DNA of 8,059 nucleotides from Natrialbaceae archaeon Tc-Br11_E2g1 (lineage in GTDB: Archaea > Halobacteriota > Halobacteria > Halobacteriales > Natrialbaceae). The stretch spans positions 1-8,059 of the forward strand of contig LKNC01000120.1 in the NCBI GenBank assembly GCA_001564255.1, in the 5' to 3' direction. How positions within the stretch are numbered: the stretch's first letter is position 1; each line of letters opens with the position of its first letter. Of the stretch, positions 1 to 6,008 are shown in pieces. The position numbers and the translations under genes are program-made. The notes under the pieces were generated by a model that saw only the letters and a list, made by a program, of their open reading frames with translations, was not told the DNA's origin and did not search any database.

Positions 1-867
1 CTCGAGTTCGCCGAGTACAACGTCGAGGCCGACGCCGAACGAATCGACGGCGGGAAGGTTCACATCTTACGCCAGACCGCAGAGCGGGTCAAAGACGTGC
101 TCGTCGGCATGGGATTCCAGGAGATGGAGGGGCCACACGTCGACGCGGACTTCTGGATCAACGACTGTCTCTTTATGCCTCAGGATCACCCCGCCCGCAC
201 GCACTGGGATCGGTTCGCTCTGGAGGAGCCGACCCACATCGACGAACTCCCGCCCGAACTCGTCGATAGCGTCGAACGCGCCCACCGCGAGGGCGTCGGC
301 GAGGACGGCGAGGGGTATCACTCCCCCTGGGACGAGGACTTCGCCCGCGCGCTCGCCCTGCGCGGGCACACGACGAGTCTCTCCGCACGATACCTCTCGG
401 GTGAGGAAGTCGGCGAGATCGACCCGCCACAGCGCTATTTCAGCGTCGAGAAAGTGTACCGCAACGACACCCTCGACCCGACCCACCTACTGGAGTTCTT
501 CCAGATCGAGGGGTGGGTGATGGCCGAGGATCTCTCCGTTCGGGACCTGATGGGTACCTTCGAGGAGTTCTACGCGCAGTTCGGGATCACCGACATCGAG
601 TTCAAACCCCACTACAACCCCTACACCGAACCCTCCTTCGAGCTCTTTGGCACCCACCCGACGACCGGCGAACTGGTCGAGATCGGCAACTCCGGGATCT
701 TCCGCCCGGAGATGCTCGAACCCCTCGGGGTCGAGTGTGACGTGATGGCCTGGGGACTCGCCCTCGAGCGACTGCTCATGCTCATGTACGGCTTCGAGGA
801 CATCCGTGACATCCACGGAACGCTGTGTGATCTGGAACTACTGCGGGACACGGAGGTGACCTACTGA
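1..867 (+). CDS. pheS: Phenylalanyl-tRNA synthetase alpha subunit, 3' part (5' end outside window)
   Basis: Catalytic subunit of the (alpha-beta)2 class II synthetase that charges tRNA-Phe with phenylalanine in the cytoplasm. The frame is open from base 1, so 288 codons of the C-terminal catalytic domain are visible and the N-terminal tRNA-binding part is missing; the family in haloarchaea is about 500 residues. Class II motifs are clear: motif 1 around VLVGMGFQEMEGP (bases 97-135), motif 2 around the VEKVYRNDTLDPTHLLEFF stretch (about 445-500), the Phe-pocket stretch FKPHYNPYTEPSFELFG (about 601-651), and motif 3 GLALERLLMLMYG (about 754-792), which holds the ATP-binding arginine. The stop overlaps the pheT start (TGATG), so the two subunits are translationally coupled. 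The promoter lies upstream of the window. Confidence 0.97.
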   Translation, partial: LEFAEYNVEADAERIDGGKVHILRQTAERVKDVLVGMGFQEMEGPHVDADFWINDCLFMPQDHPARTHWDRFALEEPTHIDELPPELVDSVERAHREGVGEDGEGYHSPWDEDFARALALRGHTTSLSARYLSGEEVGEIDPPQRYFSVEKVYRNDTLDPTHLLEFFQIEGWVMAEDLSVRDLMGTFEEFYAQFGITDIEFKPHYNPYTEPSFELFGTHPTTGELVEIGNSGIFRPEMLEPLGVECDVMAWGLALERLLMLMYGFEDIRDIHGTLCDLELLRDTEVTY

Positions 868-2681
868 TGCCAACCGTCGACGTCGACCCCGAGGAACTGC
901 GTGAACTGACCGGCTACGAGGAGAAAGGCGACGACGAACTGATCGAGGACCTGTTCGCCCTCGGCTTGGAGTACGAAGGCGAGACCGAAGACGGCGAGTT
1001 CGAACTCGAGTTCGCCCCCGACCGCCTCGATCGGCTCTCGGTCGAGGGCGTCGCCCGCTCGCTTCGCTACCAGTACGGCGACTCACGGGGCGTCTACGTC
1101 CCCGAGACGAACTCAGCGGAGTGGACGATCACGGTCGACGACTCCGTTCCCGAAGAACGCCCCTACGTGACGGGTGCCGTGATCCGGGACGTCAATCTGG
1201 ACGACGAGGCCTTAGAGTCGCTGATCCAACTCCAGGAGAAGTTACACGCGACGATGGGCCGAAAGCGTGCGAAAGGCGCGATCGGCGTCCACGACCTGAC
1301 GATGCTGAAAGGACGCGATGCGTTACGCCCATCGGACAGGTCGAGTAGCGCGGAACGAAGTTCCGCGAACAGTCGAGCGACGAAGCCGCGAGACGACGGC
1401 GACGAGCCGCGAGACGAGTCGGCGACCGAGGGGAACCCGACGATCCGCTATACCGGCGTCGAACCGGAGGGCGACCGGTTCGTCCCTCTCGAGGCAGATC
1501 AGGGGATGACGCCCGCACAGGTCCTCACCGACCACGAGACGGGCCGAACGTACGCCGACCTGGTCGACGGGTGCGATCGCTACCCGGCGATCTACGACGA
1601 CATCGGCCTGTTCTCGTTCCCGCCGGTGATAAACGGCCGTCGGACGGAGGTCACGACCGATTCGCGTGACCTGTTCGTCGAGATGACCGGCACGGACCAG
1701 TGGACGATCGACAAGATGCTCACCGTCGTCTGTTATGCCCTCTCGGCTCGTGGCGCGACGATCGAGGAGGTTCGCGTCGAATATTCGGACGACAAACTGG
1801 TTCGGCCGGACCTCTCGACGAAGACGAAGACCGTCCCCCACGACCGCATCGAGACGGTTCTCGGCGTCGACCTCGATCCCGAAGAAGTGATCGACCTCGC
1901 TGAGCGATCCGGACTGGAAGCGCAAACGGACGAAGACGACGACGGCGAACTCGTCTACGACGTGACGATCCCACCCTACCGCGTCGACGTCCTCCACCCC
2001 GTCGACGTCATCGACGACCTCGGGCGGGCCTACGGCTTCAACGACCTCGAGGCGCGCTATCCCGAGATCGGCACCGTCGGCGGCCGCCACGAACGCAGCC
2101 GCCTCGAGAGCGCGACCCGGACGGCACTCGTCGGGCTTGGCTTCCAGGACCTGCTCAACTTCCACATGATAAACGAGCACGAGAACTTCGAACGCCTCGA
2201 GCTCTCGCCCGAGGACGACGCCTACGGCGCGGGCGAGCCGGCGACGATCAAAGAGCCCTACAGCGAGGACTACACCGCCTTGCGAACCTGGGTGCTCCCC
2301 TCGCTTCTCATGGTCTTAGAGAACAACACCCACCGTGCGTATCCCCAGGACCTAGCGGAGGTCGGCTTTACCGCACGGCTCGAGGAGGGGCGGAACACGG
2401 GGGTCTCGGAGAGCCGCCACGTCGGTGGGGTTCTCACACGACACGACGCGGCCTACGAGGACGCCAAGGCACGCCTGCAAGCGCTCGCACGGAACTTCGA
2501 CGCGTCCCTCGAGACGCCGCCGACCGACCATCCCTCGTTCATCGAGGGACGCACTGCAGCCGTCGTGATCGACGGCGAGGAGGTCGGCGTCGTCGGTGAG
2601 GTCCACCCGACGGTACTCGTCGAACACGATCTGGAGGTCCCCGTCGCGGCCTTCGAGTTCGACCTGGGCGCACTCGAGTAA
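867..2681 (+). CDS. pheT: Phenylalanyl-tRNA synthetase beta subunit, with an in-frame insert
   Basis: Structural and editing subunit of archaeal PheRS, 604 residues. It shows the archaeal/eukaryotic layout without the bacterial N-terminal tRNA-binding extension. Visible parts are an N-terminal domain (about 1-85), a B3/4-type editing region (about 95-300, including GRKRAKGAIGVHDL and IRYTGVEPEGDRFVPL), the B5 domain (about 318-400, with IPPYRVDVLHPVDVIDDLGRAYGF) and the catalytic-like core (about 405-604). ATG at 867 overlaps the pheS stop. Between GVHDLTMLKG and PTIRYTGV there is an insert of about 40 residues (150-190), rich in S, R, D and E and low in complexity. It is encoded by DNA with a perfect hairpin and a 13-bp direct repeat. 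The insert falls in a loop of the editing domain and leaves the frame intact, so the protein is probably functional. The next gene is convergent with no gap. Confidence 0.97.
   Translation: MPTVDVDPEELRELTGYEEKGDDELIEDLFALGLEYEGETEDGEFELEFAPDRLDRLSVEGVARSLRYQYGDSRGVYVPETNSAEWTITVDDSVPEERPYVTGAVIRDVNLDDEALESLIQLQEKLHATMGRKRAKGAIGVHDLTMLKGRDALRPSDRSSSAERSSANSRATKPRDDGDEPRDESATEGNPTIRYTGVEPEGDRFVPLEADQGMTPAQVLTDHETGRTYADLVDGCDRYPAIYDDIGLFSFPPVINGRRTEVTTDSRDLFVEMTGTDQWTIDKMLTVVCYALSARGATIEEVRVEYSDDKLVRPDLSTKTKTVPHDRIETVLGVDLDPEEVIDLAERSGLEAQTDEDDDGELVYDVTIPPYRVDVLHPVDVIDDLGRAYGFNDLEARYPEIGTVGGRHERSRLESATRTALVGLGFQDLLNFHMINEHENFERLELSPEDDAYGAGEPATIKEPYSEDYTALRTWVLPSLLMVLENNTHRAYPQDLAEVGFTARLEEGRNTGVSESRHVGGVLTRHDAAYEDAKARLQALARNFDASLETPPTDHPSFIEGRTAAVVIDGEEVGVVGEVHPTVLVEHDLEVPVAAFEFDLGALE
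1314..1436 (+). repeat. Palindrome-bearing in-frame insert within pheT
   Basis: This stretch encodes residues about 150-190 of PheT, which do not fit the otherwise well-conserved family sequence. It contains the perfect inverted repeat CGCGGAAC-GAA-GTTCCGCG (1349-1367), flanked by direct GTCGAG copies (1340-1345 and 1372-1377). A 13-bp direct repeat, AGCCGCGAGACGA, follows at 1384-1396 and 1405-1417, exactly 21 bp (7 codons) apart. Such GCGAG/CGGAAC palindromic sequences are more typical of haloarchaeal intergenic DNA, so I infer a small repeat element captured in a coding loop. The boundaries are approximate because they come from recalled family conservation, not an alignment. Confidence 0.6.
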
Positions 2682-2855
2682 TCACCTCGAGTCGTCAAAG
2701 CCGCCTTCGAACCGTCCACCCCTGGTTTCCCGGCCGCGGACGCCCGAACAATCGTGGTTCTCGGGGAGACGGTGGTCCGGACAGTACGTGTTCGCACAGT
2801 AGGTACACTCGTGGTGCCCGATGGTTTTCTCGCCACAGCGCTTGCAGGTTGCCAT
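2682..2855 (-). CDS. Small AN1-type zinc-finger protein
   Basis: A 57-residue protein consisting almost entirely of one AN1-like zinc finger. The ligand pattern is C4-x2-C7, C17-x2-C20, C25-x2-H28 and H34-x-C36, with the typical CPDHRLPENHDC ending, so two zinc ions are expected. The tail is glycine/arginine-rich and ends in FDDSR. Haloarchaea carry many such small AN1 proteins; their role is not established, though protein-protein or nucleic-acid contacts are plausible. The ATG at 2855 was chosen because an ATACTTAA box is centred about 27 bp upstream, giving a leaderless mRNA. A longer frame to 2930 lacks family similarity, and the intermediate ATG at 2879 overlaps the TATA box. The stop abuts the pheT stop convergently. 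Confidence 0.85.
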   Translation of the reverse strand: MATCKRCGEKTIGHHECTYCANTYCPDHRLPENHDCSGVRGRETRGGRFEGGFDDSR

Positions 2856-2878
2856 ACCGGGGACTACAGTCGGAGCCA

Positions 2879-2886
2879 TTAAGTAT
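2879..2886 (-). promoter_or_regulatory. TATA box of the AN1 zinc-finger gene
   Basis: Reads ATACTTAA on the minus strand, centred about 27 bp upstream of the ATG at 2855. This spacing predicts transcription starting at or next to the start codon. Confidence 0.65.
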
Positions 2887-2914
2887 GGTACGCCCACGCA
2901 TGCGACACTCAACG

Positions 2915-2957
2915 GTACTGGCAGCAACAATCCGCCAGGATTGTTGTCTGGCAGTAC
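2915..2957. repeat. 43-bp imperfect palindrome at the end of the AbrB-like gene
   Basis: The arms GTACTGGCAGCAACAATCC (2915-2933) and the complement of 2938-2957 pair over 18 positions, with one mismatch, one bulged base and a 4-base loop (GCCA on the plus strand). The inner 9-bp stem, CAACAATCC/GGATTGTTG, is perfect. The structure begins in the last base of the AbrB-like gene's stop codon and would form a strong hairpin in its mRNA 3' end. No T-run follows on the minus strand, so it is not a typical archaeal U-tract terminator. It may protect the mRNA end, help termination, or be a small repeat element. Confidence 0.75.
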
Positions 2958-3154
2958 TAGAACTCGTGTTCGACCTCGTCCTCGTTGGCTTTCTGGATGA
3001 TGATCTTGCCGTCCCGGACCCGTACGAACACTTCGTCGCCGATGTCCATACCCGCGACTGCGAGTTCGTCCTCGTGAAGGTTGAGGTGGACGTTGTGATA
3101 GTTGCCGTCTTCGTCTTTGGCACCGCTTGGACTCAGCTTCTTTTTCCGGACCAT
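2957..3154 (-). CDS. SpoVT/AbrB-like swapped-hairpin DNA-binding protein
   Basis: A 65-residue protein starting MVRKKKLSPSGAKDEDGNYH, with a VHLNLHEDELAVAGMDIGDEVFVRVRDGKIIIQ core. That core is the beta-hairpin pattern of the AbrB/MazE/SpoVT superfamily (polar strand, helix with a GMDIGDEV turn, then VFVRVRDGKIIIQ). Proteins of this size in haloarchaea are usually stand-alone and not paired with a toxin, and no toxin gene is adjacent here. It probably binds DNA as a dimer; its targets are unknown. The ATG at 3154 follows a TATA box by about 37 bp, leaving a leader of roughly 10 nt. A near-perfect 21-bp palindrome sits between TATA box and start, which would suit autoregulation. Confidence 0.82.
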   Translation of the reverse strand: MVRKKKLSPSGAKDEDGNYHNVHLNLHEDELAVAGMDIGDEVFVRVRDGKIIIQKANEDEVEHEF

Positions 3155-3163
3155 CGCGGGGTT

Positions 3164-3184
3164 CTACGACGAACTTCGCCGTAG
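3164..3184. promoter_or_regulatory. Candidate operator palindrome upstream of the AbrB-like gene
   Basis: CTACGACGAA (3164-3173) and TTCGCCGTAG (3175-3184) form a dyad about base 3174 with a single mismatched pair. It lies immediately downstream of the minus-strand TATA box and covers the expected transcription start. In archaea this position commonly gives repression by blocking polymerase recruitment. The binding protein is unknown; the adjacent AbrB-like protein is a natural candidate. Confidence 0.45.
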
Positions 3185-3187
3185 CAT

Positions 3188-3195
3188 ATACTTAA
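3188..3195 (-). promoter_or_regulatory. TATA box of the AbrB-like gene
   Basis: The minus strand reads AAAACACTTAAGTATATG here, with TTAAGTAT as the TATA core and an A-rich BRE-like stretch before it. The predicted start is near 3165, about 10 nt ahead of the ATG. Confidence 0.6.
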
Positions 3196-3296
3196 GTGTT
3201 TTCTACCACACGGCGATCGACAGCGCGAGACGCGATCGGGCTTCGGTCGTCTCGCCGCCGTCTGTCGATCCTCCGGATCTTGGGGGTCGCTGGCCC

Positions 3297-3304
3297 TACT
3301 TAAA
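3297..3304 (+). promoter_or_regulatory. Possible second, upstream TATA box for MC1
   Basis: TACTTAAA here would start transcription near 3328, giving a leader of about 40 nt. That leader would begin close to the inverted repeat ACCGAC/GTCGGT (3308-3313 and 3321-3326). The closer box at 3340-3344 fits the start codon better, so this one is tentative. Confidence 0.3.
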
Positions 3305-3339
3305 CGTACCGACGCTTTCGGTCGGTTTTCGGGGATATC

Positions 3340-3344
3340 TTTAT
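3340..3344 (+). promoter_or_regulatory. TATA box of the MC1 gene
   Basis: TTTAT within ATATCTTTATG is centred about 26 bp before the ATG at 3368, predicting a leaderless transcript. Confidence 0.6.
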
Positions 3345-3367
3345 GTCGGGCCCTGTGCTGGTTTGTC

Positions 3368-3691
3368 ATGGAGGCAAAAACCATGGTACGTGAGGATGGT
3401 AAGCGAAACTTCGCACTGCGAGAATCGAACGGCGAGGAGACGAGCGTCTTCTCGGGAAACACGCCACGACAGGCAGCACTCAAAGCTGCCCGCCGCCTCG
3501 AGCCGGCACCGAGCGAAGCGGAGATCGAGGAGACCGAACTCCGGCTTCGTGAGAAAGGCACCGAGAAAGTCCACATCTACGACGGCTGGGCTTGGGAACA
3601 GGAGGCCCCGGACGACAAACCCGACTGGATGCCCGAGGAGATCACCGAGGCCAACGTCTCGAAGAAAGGGATCGAGCATCTAGACGAGTAG
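3368..3691 (+). CDS. Chromosomal protein MC1 (archaeal chromatin protein)
   Basis: MC1 is a small monomeric architectural protein first known from Methanosarcina that binds and sharply bends DNA. The whole MC1 fold is recognisable across 107 residues: KRNFALRESNGEETSVFSG (12-30), TPRQAALKAARRL (32-44), LRLREKGTEKVHIYDGW (58-74) and DWMPEEITEANVSKKGIEHL (86-105). The conserved aromatic W74 and the WMPE turn are present. Extra acidic residues (E46-E57 region and the C-terminus) fit adaptation to high salt compared with the basic methanogen protein. ATG 3368 is preferred because of TATA spacing; ATG 3383 (MVREDGKRNF) would also give a complete domain. It is a single gene with its own promoter, divergent from the AbrB-like gene. 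Confidence 0.93.
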   Translation: MEAKTMVREDGKRNFALRESNGEETSVFSGNTPRQAALKAARRLEPAPSEAEIEETELRLREKGTEKVHIYDGWAWEQEAPDDKPDWMPEEITEANVSKKGIEHLDE

Positions 3692-3779
3692 CGTTTCCTC
3701 GCGTGGCGTTTCGATATTCTCGGGCTGCGAGCGACTGCGCCCGCGCCCGCGGACGGTTCGCCGGGCAGGTCTCGACGCG

Positions 3780-3784
3780 TTTTT
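3780..3784 (+). promoter_or_regulatory. Weak TATA-like element of pheA
   Basis: TTTTT in a GC-rich surround, centred 28 bp before the ATG at 3810. The spacing supports a leaderless start at that ATG. Confidence 0.4.
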
Positions 3785-3809
3785 GCACCTCAACCCGCTA
3801 GGGGGTAGC

Positions 3810-4616
3810 ATGGAAGCTGTCACGCTGGGACCCGAAGGGACCTACTCACACCGTGCGGCGCGTGCGGTGGCCGAGGAAATCGACTTTCGCCAGTCGGTGA
3901 CCGCGATCGTCGACGCCGTCGCGAGCGGGGAGTACGACCGTGGGGTCATCCCCGTCGAGAACAGTATCGAGGGGAGCGTCACGGAGAGTCTCGACGCCGT
4001 CGCCGACCACGCCGTCGCCGTCGTCCGCGAGGTCGTCACGCCGATCAGACACGCGTTGCTCGCACAGGGAGAGGAGTTCGAGACGATCGCCAGCCACTCT
4101 CAGGCACTGGCACAGTGTCGCTCGTACCTCGAGTCCGAATACCCCGAAGCGACCTTAGAGGCCGTCGCGAGTACGGCTCGAGGCGTCGAACGCGCCCGGG
4201 AGGACCGGTCGGTGGCGGGGATCGGTCATCCCGACAACGCCGAGGGGGTCCTGCAGGTCCTCGCCGAGGACATCCAGGACCAGTCTTCGAACTCCACGCG
4301 GTTTTTCGTCCTCGCCCCCGAGGACGAGCGCTCGGCGGGCGGCGGGAAGACCTCGCTCGTGGTCTACCCGAACGTAAACTACCCCGGACTGCTCCTCGAA
4401 CTGCTCGTCCCCTTCGCCGACCGGGACATCAACCTCACGCGCGTCGAGTCCCGACCGAGTGGCACACGCCTCGGCGACTACGTCTTCCACCTCGACATCG
4501 AGGCGGGACTGTACGAATCCCGGACCACGGAAGCGGTGGCGGAACTCGAAGCGCTCGCCGAGGACGGCTGGGTGTGCCGACTCGGCTCTTACGACACCGA
4601 ACACGTCGTCGAGTGA
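3810..4616 (+). CDS. pheA: Prephenate dehydratase with ACT domain
   Basis: Converts prephenate to phenylpyruvate, the committed step of phenylalanine synthesis. The protein has 268 residues. The catalytic domain (about 1-170) shows GPEGTYSH (7-14), IPVENSIEGSV (47-57), SHSQAL (95-100) and the family signature NSTRFFVL (161-168), whose Thr-Arg lies in the active site. The ACT domain (about 180-260) carries PGLLLELL (192-199) and the ESRP motif (213-216), which in this family binds phenylalanine for feedback inhibition. There is no chorismate mutase or dehydrogenase fusion. A TTG at 3783 is in frame but would add nine residues outside the family pattern, so ATG 3810 is chosen. It is monocistronic here, not joined to pheST. 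Confidence 0.95.
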   Translation: MEAVTLGPEGTYSHRAARAVAEEIDFRQSVTAIVDAVASGEYDRGVIPVENSIEGSVTESLDAVADHAVAVVREVVTPIRHALLAQGEEFETIASHSQALAQCRSYLESEYPEATLEAVASTARGVERAREDRSVAGIGHPDNAEGVLQVLAEDIQDQSSNSTRFFVLAPEDERSAGGGKTSLVVYPNVNYPGLLLELLVPFADRDINLTRVESRPSGTRLGDYVFHLDIEAGLYESRTTEAVAELEALAEDGWVCRLGSYDTEHVVE

Positions 4617-4655
4617 CCGGGAGCCGCGGAGTTGTGACCTTCTAACGCGGACAGA

Positions 4656-4661
4656 TTTATT
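4656..4661 (+). promoter_or_regulatory. TATA box of the hsp20 gene
   Basis: TTTATT is centred about 27 bp upstream of the ATG at 4686, giving a leaderless transcript. Confidence 0.6.
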
Positions 4662-4674
4662 CGCCTCGAGACCG

Positions 4675-4686
4675 TACCCGCGGGTA
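4675..4686. promoter_or_regulatory. 12-bp perfect palindrome at the hsp20 start
   Basis: TACCCGCGGGTA is a perfect dyad ending on the A of the hsp20 start codon, so it covers the predicted transcription start. A heat-shock repressor site at this place is plausible, but a 12-bp GC-rich palindrome may also occur by chance. Confidence 0.3.
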
Positions 4687-5102
4687 TGCGATCAAACCCA
4701 CTCGGCGATCTCGAGAAACTACTGGACTGCGTGGGCCGCCGGATCGAAGACGGGATGTCGACGGGCACTGGCTTTCCCGTCCCCGGCGAGGTCGACGTCG
4801 ACGTCGTCGAAACCGACGAGGCGTACGTCGTCAGGGCCGACCTGCCGGGATACGACGTCGAGAACATCGACCTGACGCTGGTCGACGGCGCGCTCAGACT
4901 CGAGGCGACCCGGGCCCACGAGACGGACCTCGAAGTCGATCGCTACGTCCGCCAGGAACGGACGGGGCGGTCGGTGAGCCGCCGGATCAGGCTCCCCGAA
5001 CCCGTCGACGAGGAGGGGATCTCCGCGAGCTACGATGCGGGCGTGTTGACCGTCCGACTCCCCCGTGAACGCGAGGAGACCAGACGGATCGACATCGAGT
5101 GA
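4686..5102 (+). CDS. Hsp20/alpha-crystallin small heat-shock protein
   Basis: A 138-residue small heat-shock chaperone that would hold unfolding proteins in an ATP-independent way, as oligomers in the cytoplasm. A short N-terminal arm (1-34) is followed by the alpha-crystallin domain (about 36-127). The domain includes VVRADLPGYDVENIDL (48-63) and the family hallmark ASYDAGVLTVRLPR (114-127, with the G-V-L at 119-121). The C-terminal tail has the I-x-I anchor (I135, I137) used for oligomer assembly. Start ATG 4686 fits TATA spacing. Haloarchaea encode several paralogues, so a specific symbol is not given. Confidence 0.93.
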   Translation: MRSNPLGDLEKLLDCVGRRIEDGMSTGTGFPVPGEVDVDVVETDEAYVVRADLPGYDVENIDLTLVDGALRLEATRAHETDLEVDRYVRQERTGRSVSRRIRLPEPVDEEGISASYDAGVLTVRLPREREETRRIDIE

Positions 5103-5230
5103 GCGCAGGCTCTCTCGAGTGGCCTCCCGACGACCCGGGCGGGCGAACCCGTTCGGACGCTCTCGATGGCTCCGCCGACCGTCCACCAGCACGACCCCTC
5201 TGTGGAGTCCGTCGGGCCACCGTTGGAGAA

Positions 5231-5257
5231 AGTGTTGATAGAAAAACACTAGCTATC
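5231..5257. promoter_or_regulatory. AT-rich interlocked inverted repeats upstream of the DUF7344 gene
   Basis: AGTGTT (5231-5236) pairs with AACACT (5245-5250), and GATAG (5237-5241) pairs with CTATC (5253-5257), so the two dyads interleave. Two CTAG tetramers (5249-5252, 5257-5260) lie here too. The block sits about 40-70 bp before the predicted start at 5300, upstream of TATA, a usual activator position. A 3' element of hsp20 is less likely because the hsp20 stop is about 130 bp away. Confidence 0.35.
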
Positions 5258-5269
5258 TAGAGTCGGACG

Positions 5270-5275
5270 TTATAC
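5270..5275 (+). promoter_or_regulatory. TATA box of the DUF7344 gene
   Basis: TTATAC is centred 27 bp before the ATG at 5300, predicting a leaderless mRNA. Confidence 0.6.
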
Positions 5276-5299
5276 ACCACCCCCGCGTCGTTCCCGACG

Positions 5300-5653
5300 A
5301 TGAACGGTGACAGCACCCCCCCATCCCGTTCGATTCCCGAGACGCCCGTGACCGACGTCTTCGACCTCCTCGCGGAGTCTCGACGACGCCACACCCTCAC
5401 GGTTATCGCACGCACGGAGTGTCCACTCGAGGAGGCGGCCCTCGCGAGTCGCGTCCGCGAACTCGAGTCGTCCGACGCCTGCCGGGACCTCCACCTCGAA
5501 CTCCGTCACTGCCATCTGCCGAAACTCGCCGACTACGGGGTCCTCGAGTACGACCACGAGCGAGGGGTCGTCGACCGTGGTCCGGCGTTCGACGAGACGC
5601 TGTCACACGTCCGGCGGATAGAGTTCCTCACCGGCCAACCGGACGGCGACTAG
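5300..5653 (+). CDS. DUF7344 family protein, probable winged-helix regulator
   Basis: A 117-residue protein with the haloarchaeal DUF7344 pattern: VFDLLAESRRRHTLTVIA (20-37), a middle helix LASRVRELES (48-57), then LRHCHLPKLADYGVLEYDHERGVVD (68-92). The order helix, helix, H-LPKLAD recognition helix and G-V-hydrophobic-EYD wing is that of ArsR-like winged helix proteins, so DNA binding is expected. Members are very numerous in haloarchaea and mostly uncharacterised. Two cysteines (C61 and C71) are visible but no metal-site pattern is evident. Its TAG stop overlaps that of the convergent BofA-like gene. The target is unknown. Confidence 0.8.
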   Translation: MNGDSTPPSRSIPETPVTDVFDLLAESRRRHTLTVIARTECPLEEAALASRVRELESSDACRDLHLELRHCHLPKLADYGVLEYDHERGVVDRGPAFDETLSHVRRIEFLTGQPDGD

Positions 5654-5907
5654 CTCACGAACGCGACGCCGAGAGCCGACAACAGGAGGACGACCACCGC
5701 TCCCGGGAATCCACCGACCGCGACGACCGCGAGCGTCAGGAGGGTGACGGCGGCCTCGAGGCCGAGGTACACCTCGGCGACCAGGAGCGTCGCCAGCCCG
5801 ACGACCGCGTTGAGGAGGAACGGCATGAGCAGCCTGAGAGCCGTCCCGACGACGACCACGACCGCGAGGACGACGAGGAGGGCGGCGATTTCGGATCCCG
5901 TTGGCAT
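5650..5907 (-). CDS. BofA-family small integral membrane protein
   Basis: An 85-residue, very hydrophobic protein resembling the pro-sigmaK processing inhibitor BofA family. Hydrophobic segments cover about 6-26, 36-50 and 55-84. The family-typical NAVVGLATLLVA (33-44) and AVGGFPGAVVVLLLSALGV (63-81) are present. Archaea have neither sigma-K nor sporulation, so the Bacillus role does not carry over and the function is unknown; a link to a membrane site-2-type protease would be a guess. ATG 5907 is preferred over the frame opening at 5934 because a weak TATA-like CGTTTTGG lies about 28 bp upstream and the extension lacks family sequence. Confidence 0.8.
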   Translation of the reverse strand: MPTGSEIAALLVVLAVVVVVGTALRLLMPFLLNAVVGLATLLVAEVYLGLEAAVTLLTLAVVAVGGFPGAVVVLLLSALGVAFVS

Positions 5908-5930
5908 GAGAGGGGGGACGCAATCGAGCC

Positions 5931-5939
5931 CCAAAACGG
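5931..5939 (-). promoter_or_regulatory. Weak TATA-like element of the BofA-family gene
   Basis: The minus strand reads CCGTTTTGG, centred about 28 bp upstream of ATG 5907. The sequence is a weak match; spacing is the main support. Confidence 0.35.
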
Positions 5940-5969
5940 TTTTTCGGGGTCTCGAGTTCAGTCACGGAA

Positions 5970-5983
5970 CGAAACCCTTTATG
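5970..5983 (+). promoter_or_regulatory. BRE and TATA box of tRNA-Pro
   Basis: CGAAACC (5970-5976) followed by TTTATG (5978-5983) is a strong haloarchaeal BRE/TATA pair. Its centre is about 28 bp before the first base of the tRNA at 6009. Confidence 0.7.
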
Positions 5984-6008
5984 CGCTGGCTACGGAAGGT
6001 CGTAGTAC

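Noticed and set aside
1323..2180. Long open frame on the minus strand across pheT (285 codons)
   Set aside because: It lies wholly opposite the conserved PheT coding sequence; long antisense frames are common in GC-rich haloarchaeal DNA, and the translation resembles no family.
2915..2957. Intrinsic terminator for the AbrB-like gene
   Set aside because: The hairpin is strong but no U-tract follows on the minus strand, and archaeal termination depends mainly on U-tracts; it is recorded as a palindrome instead.
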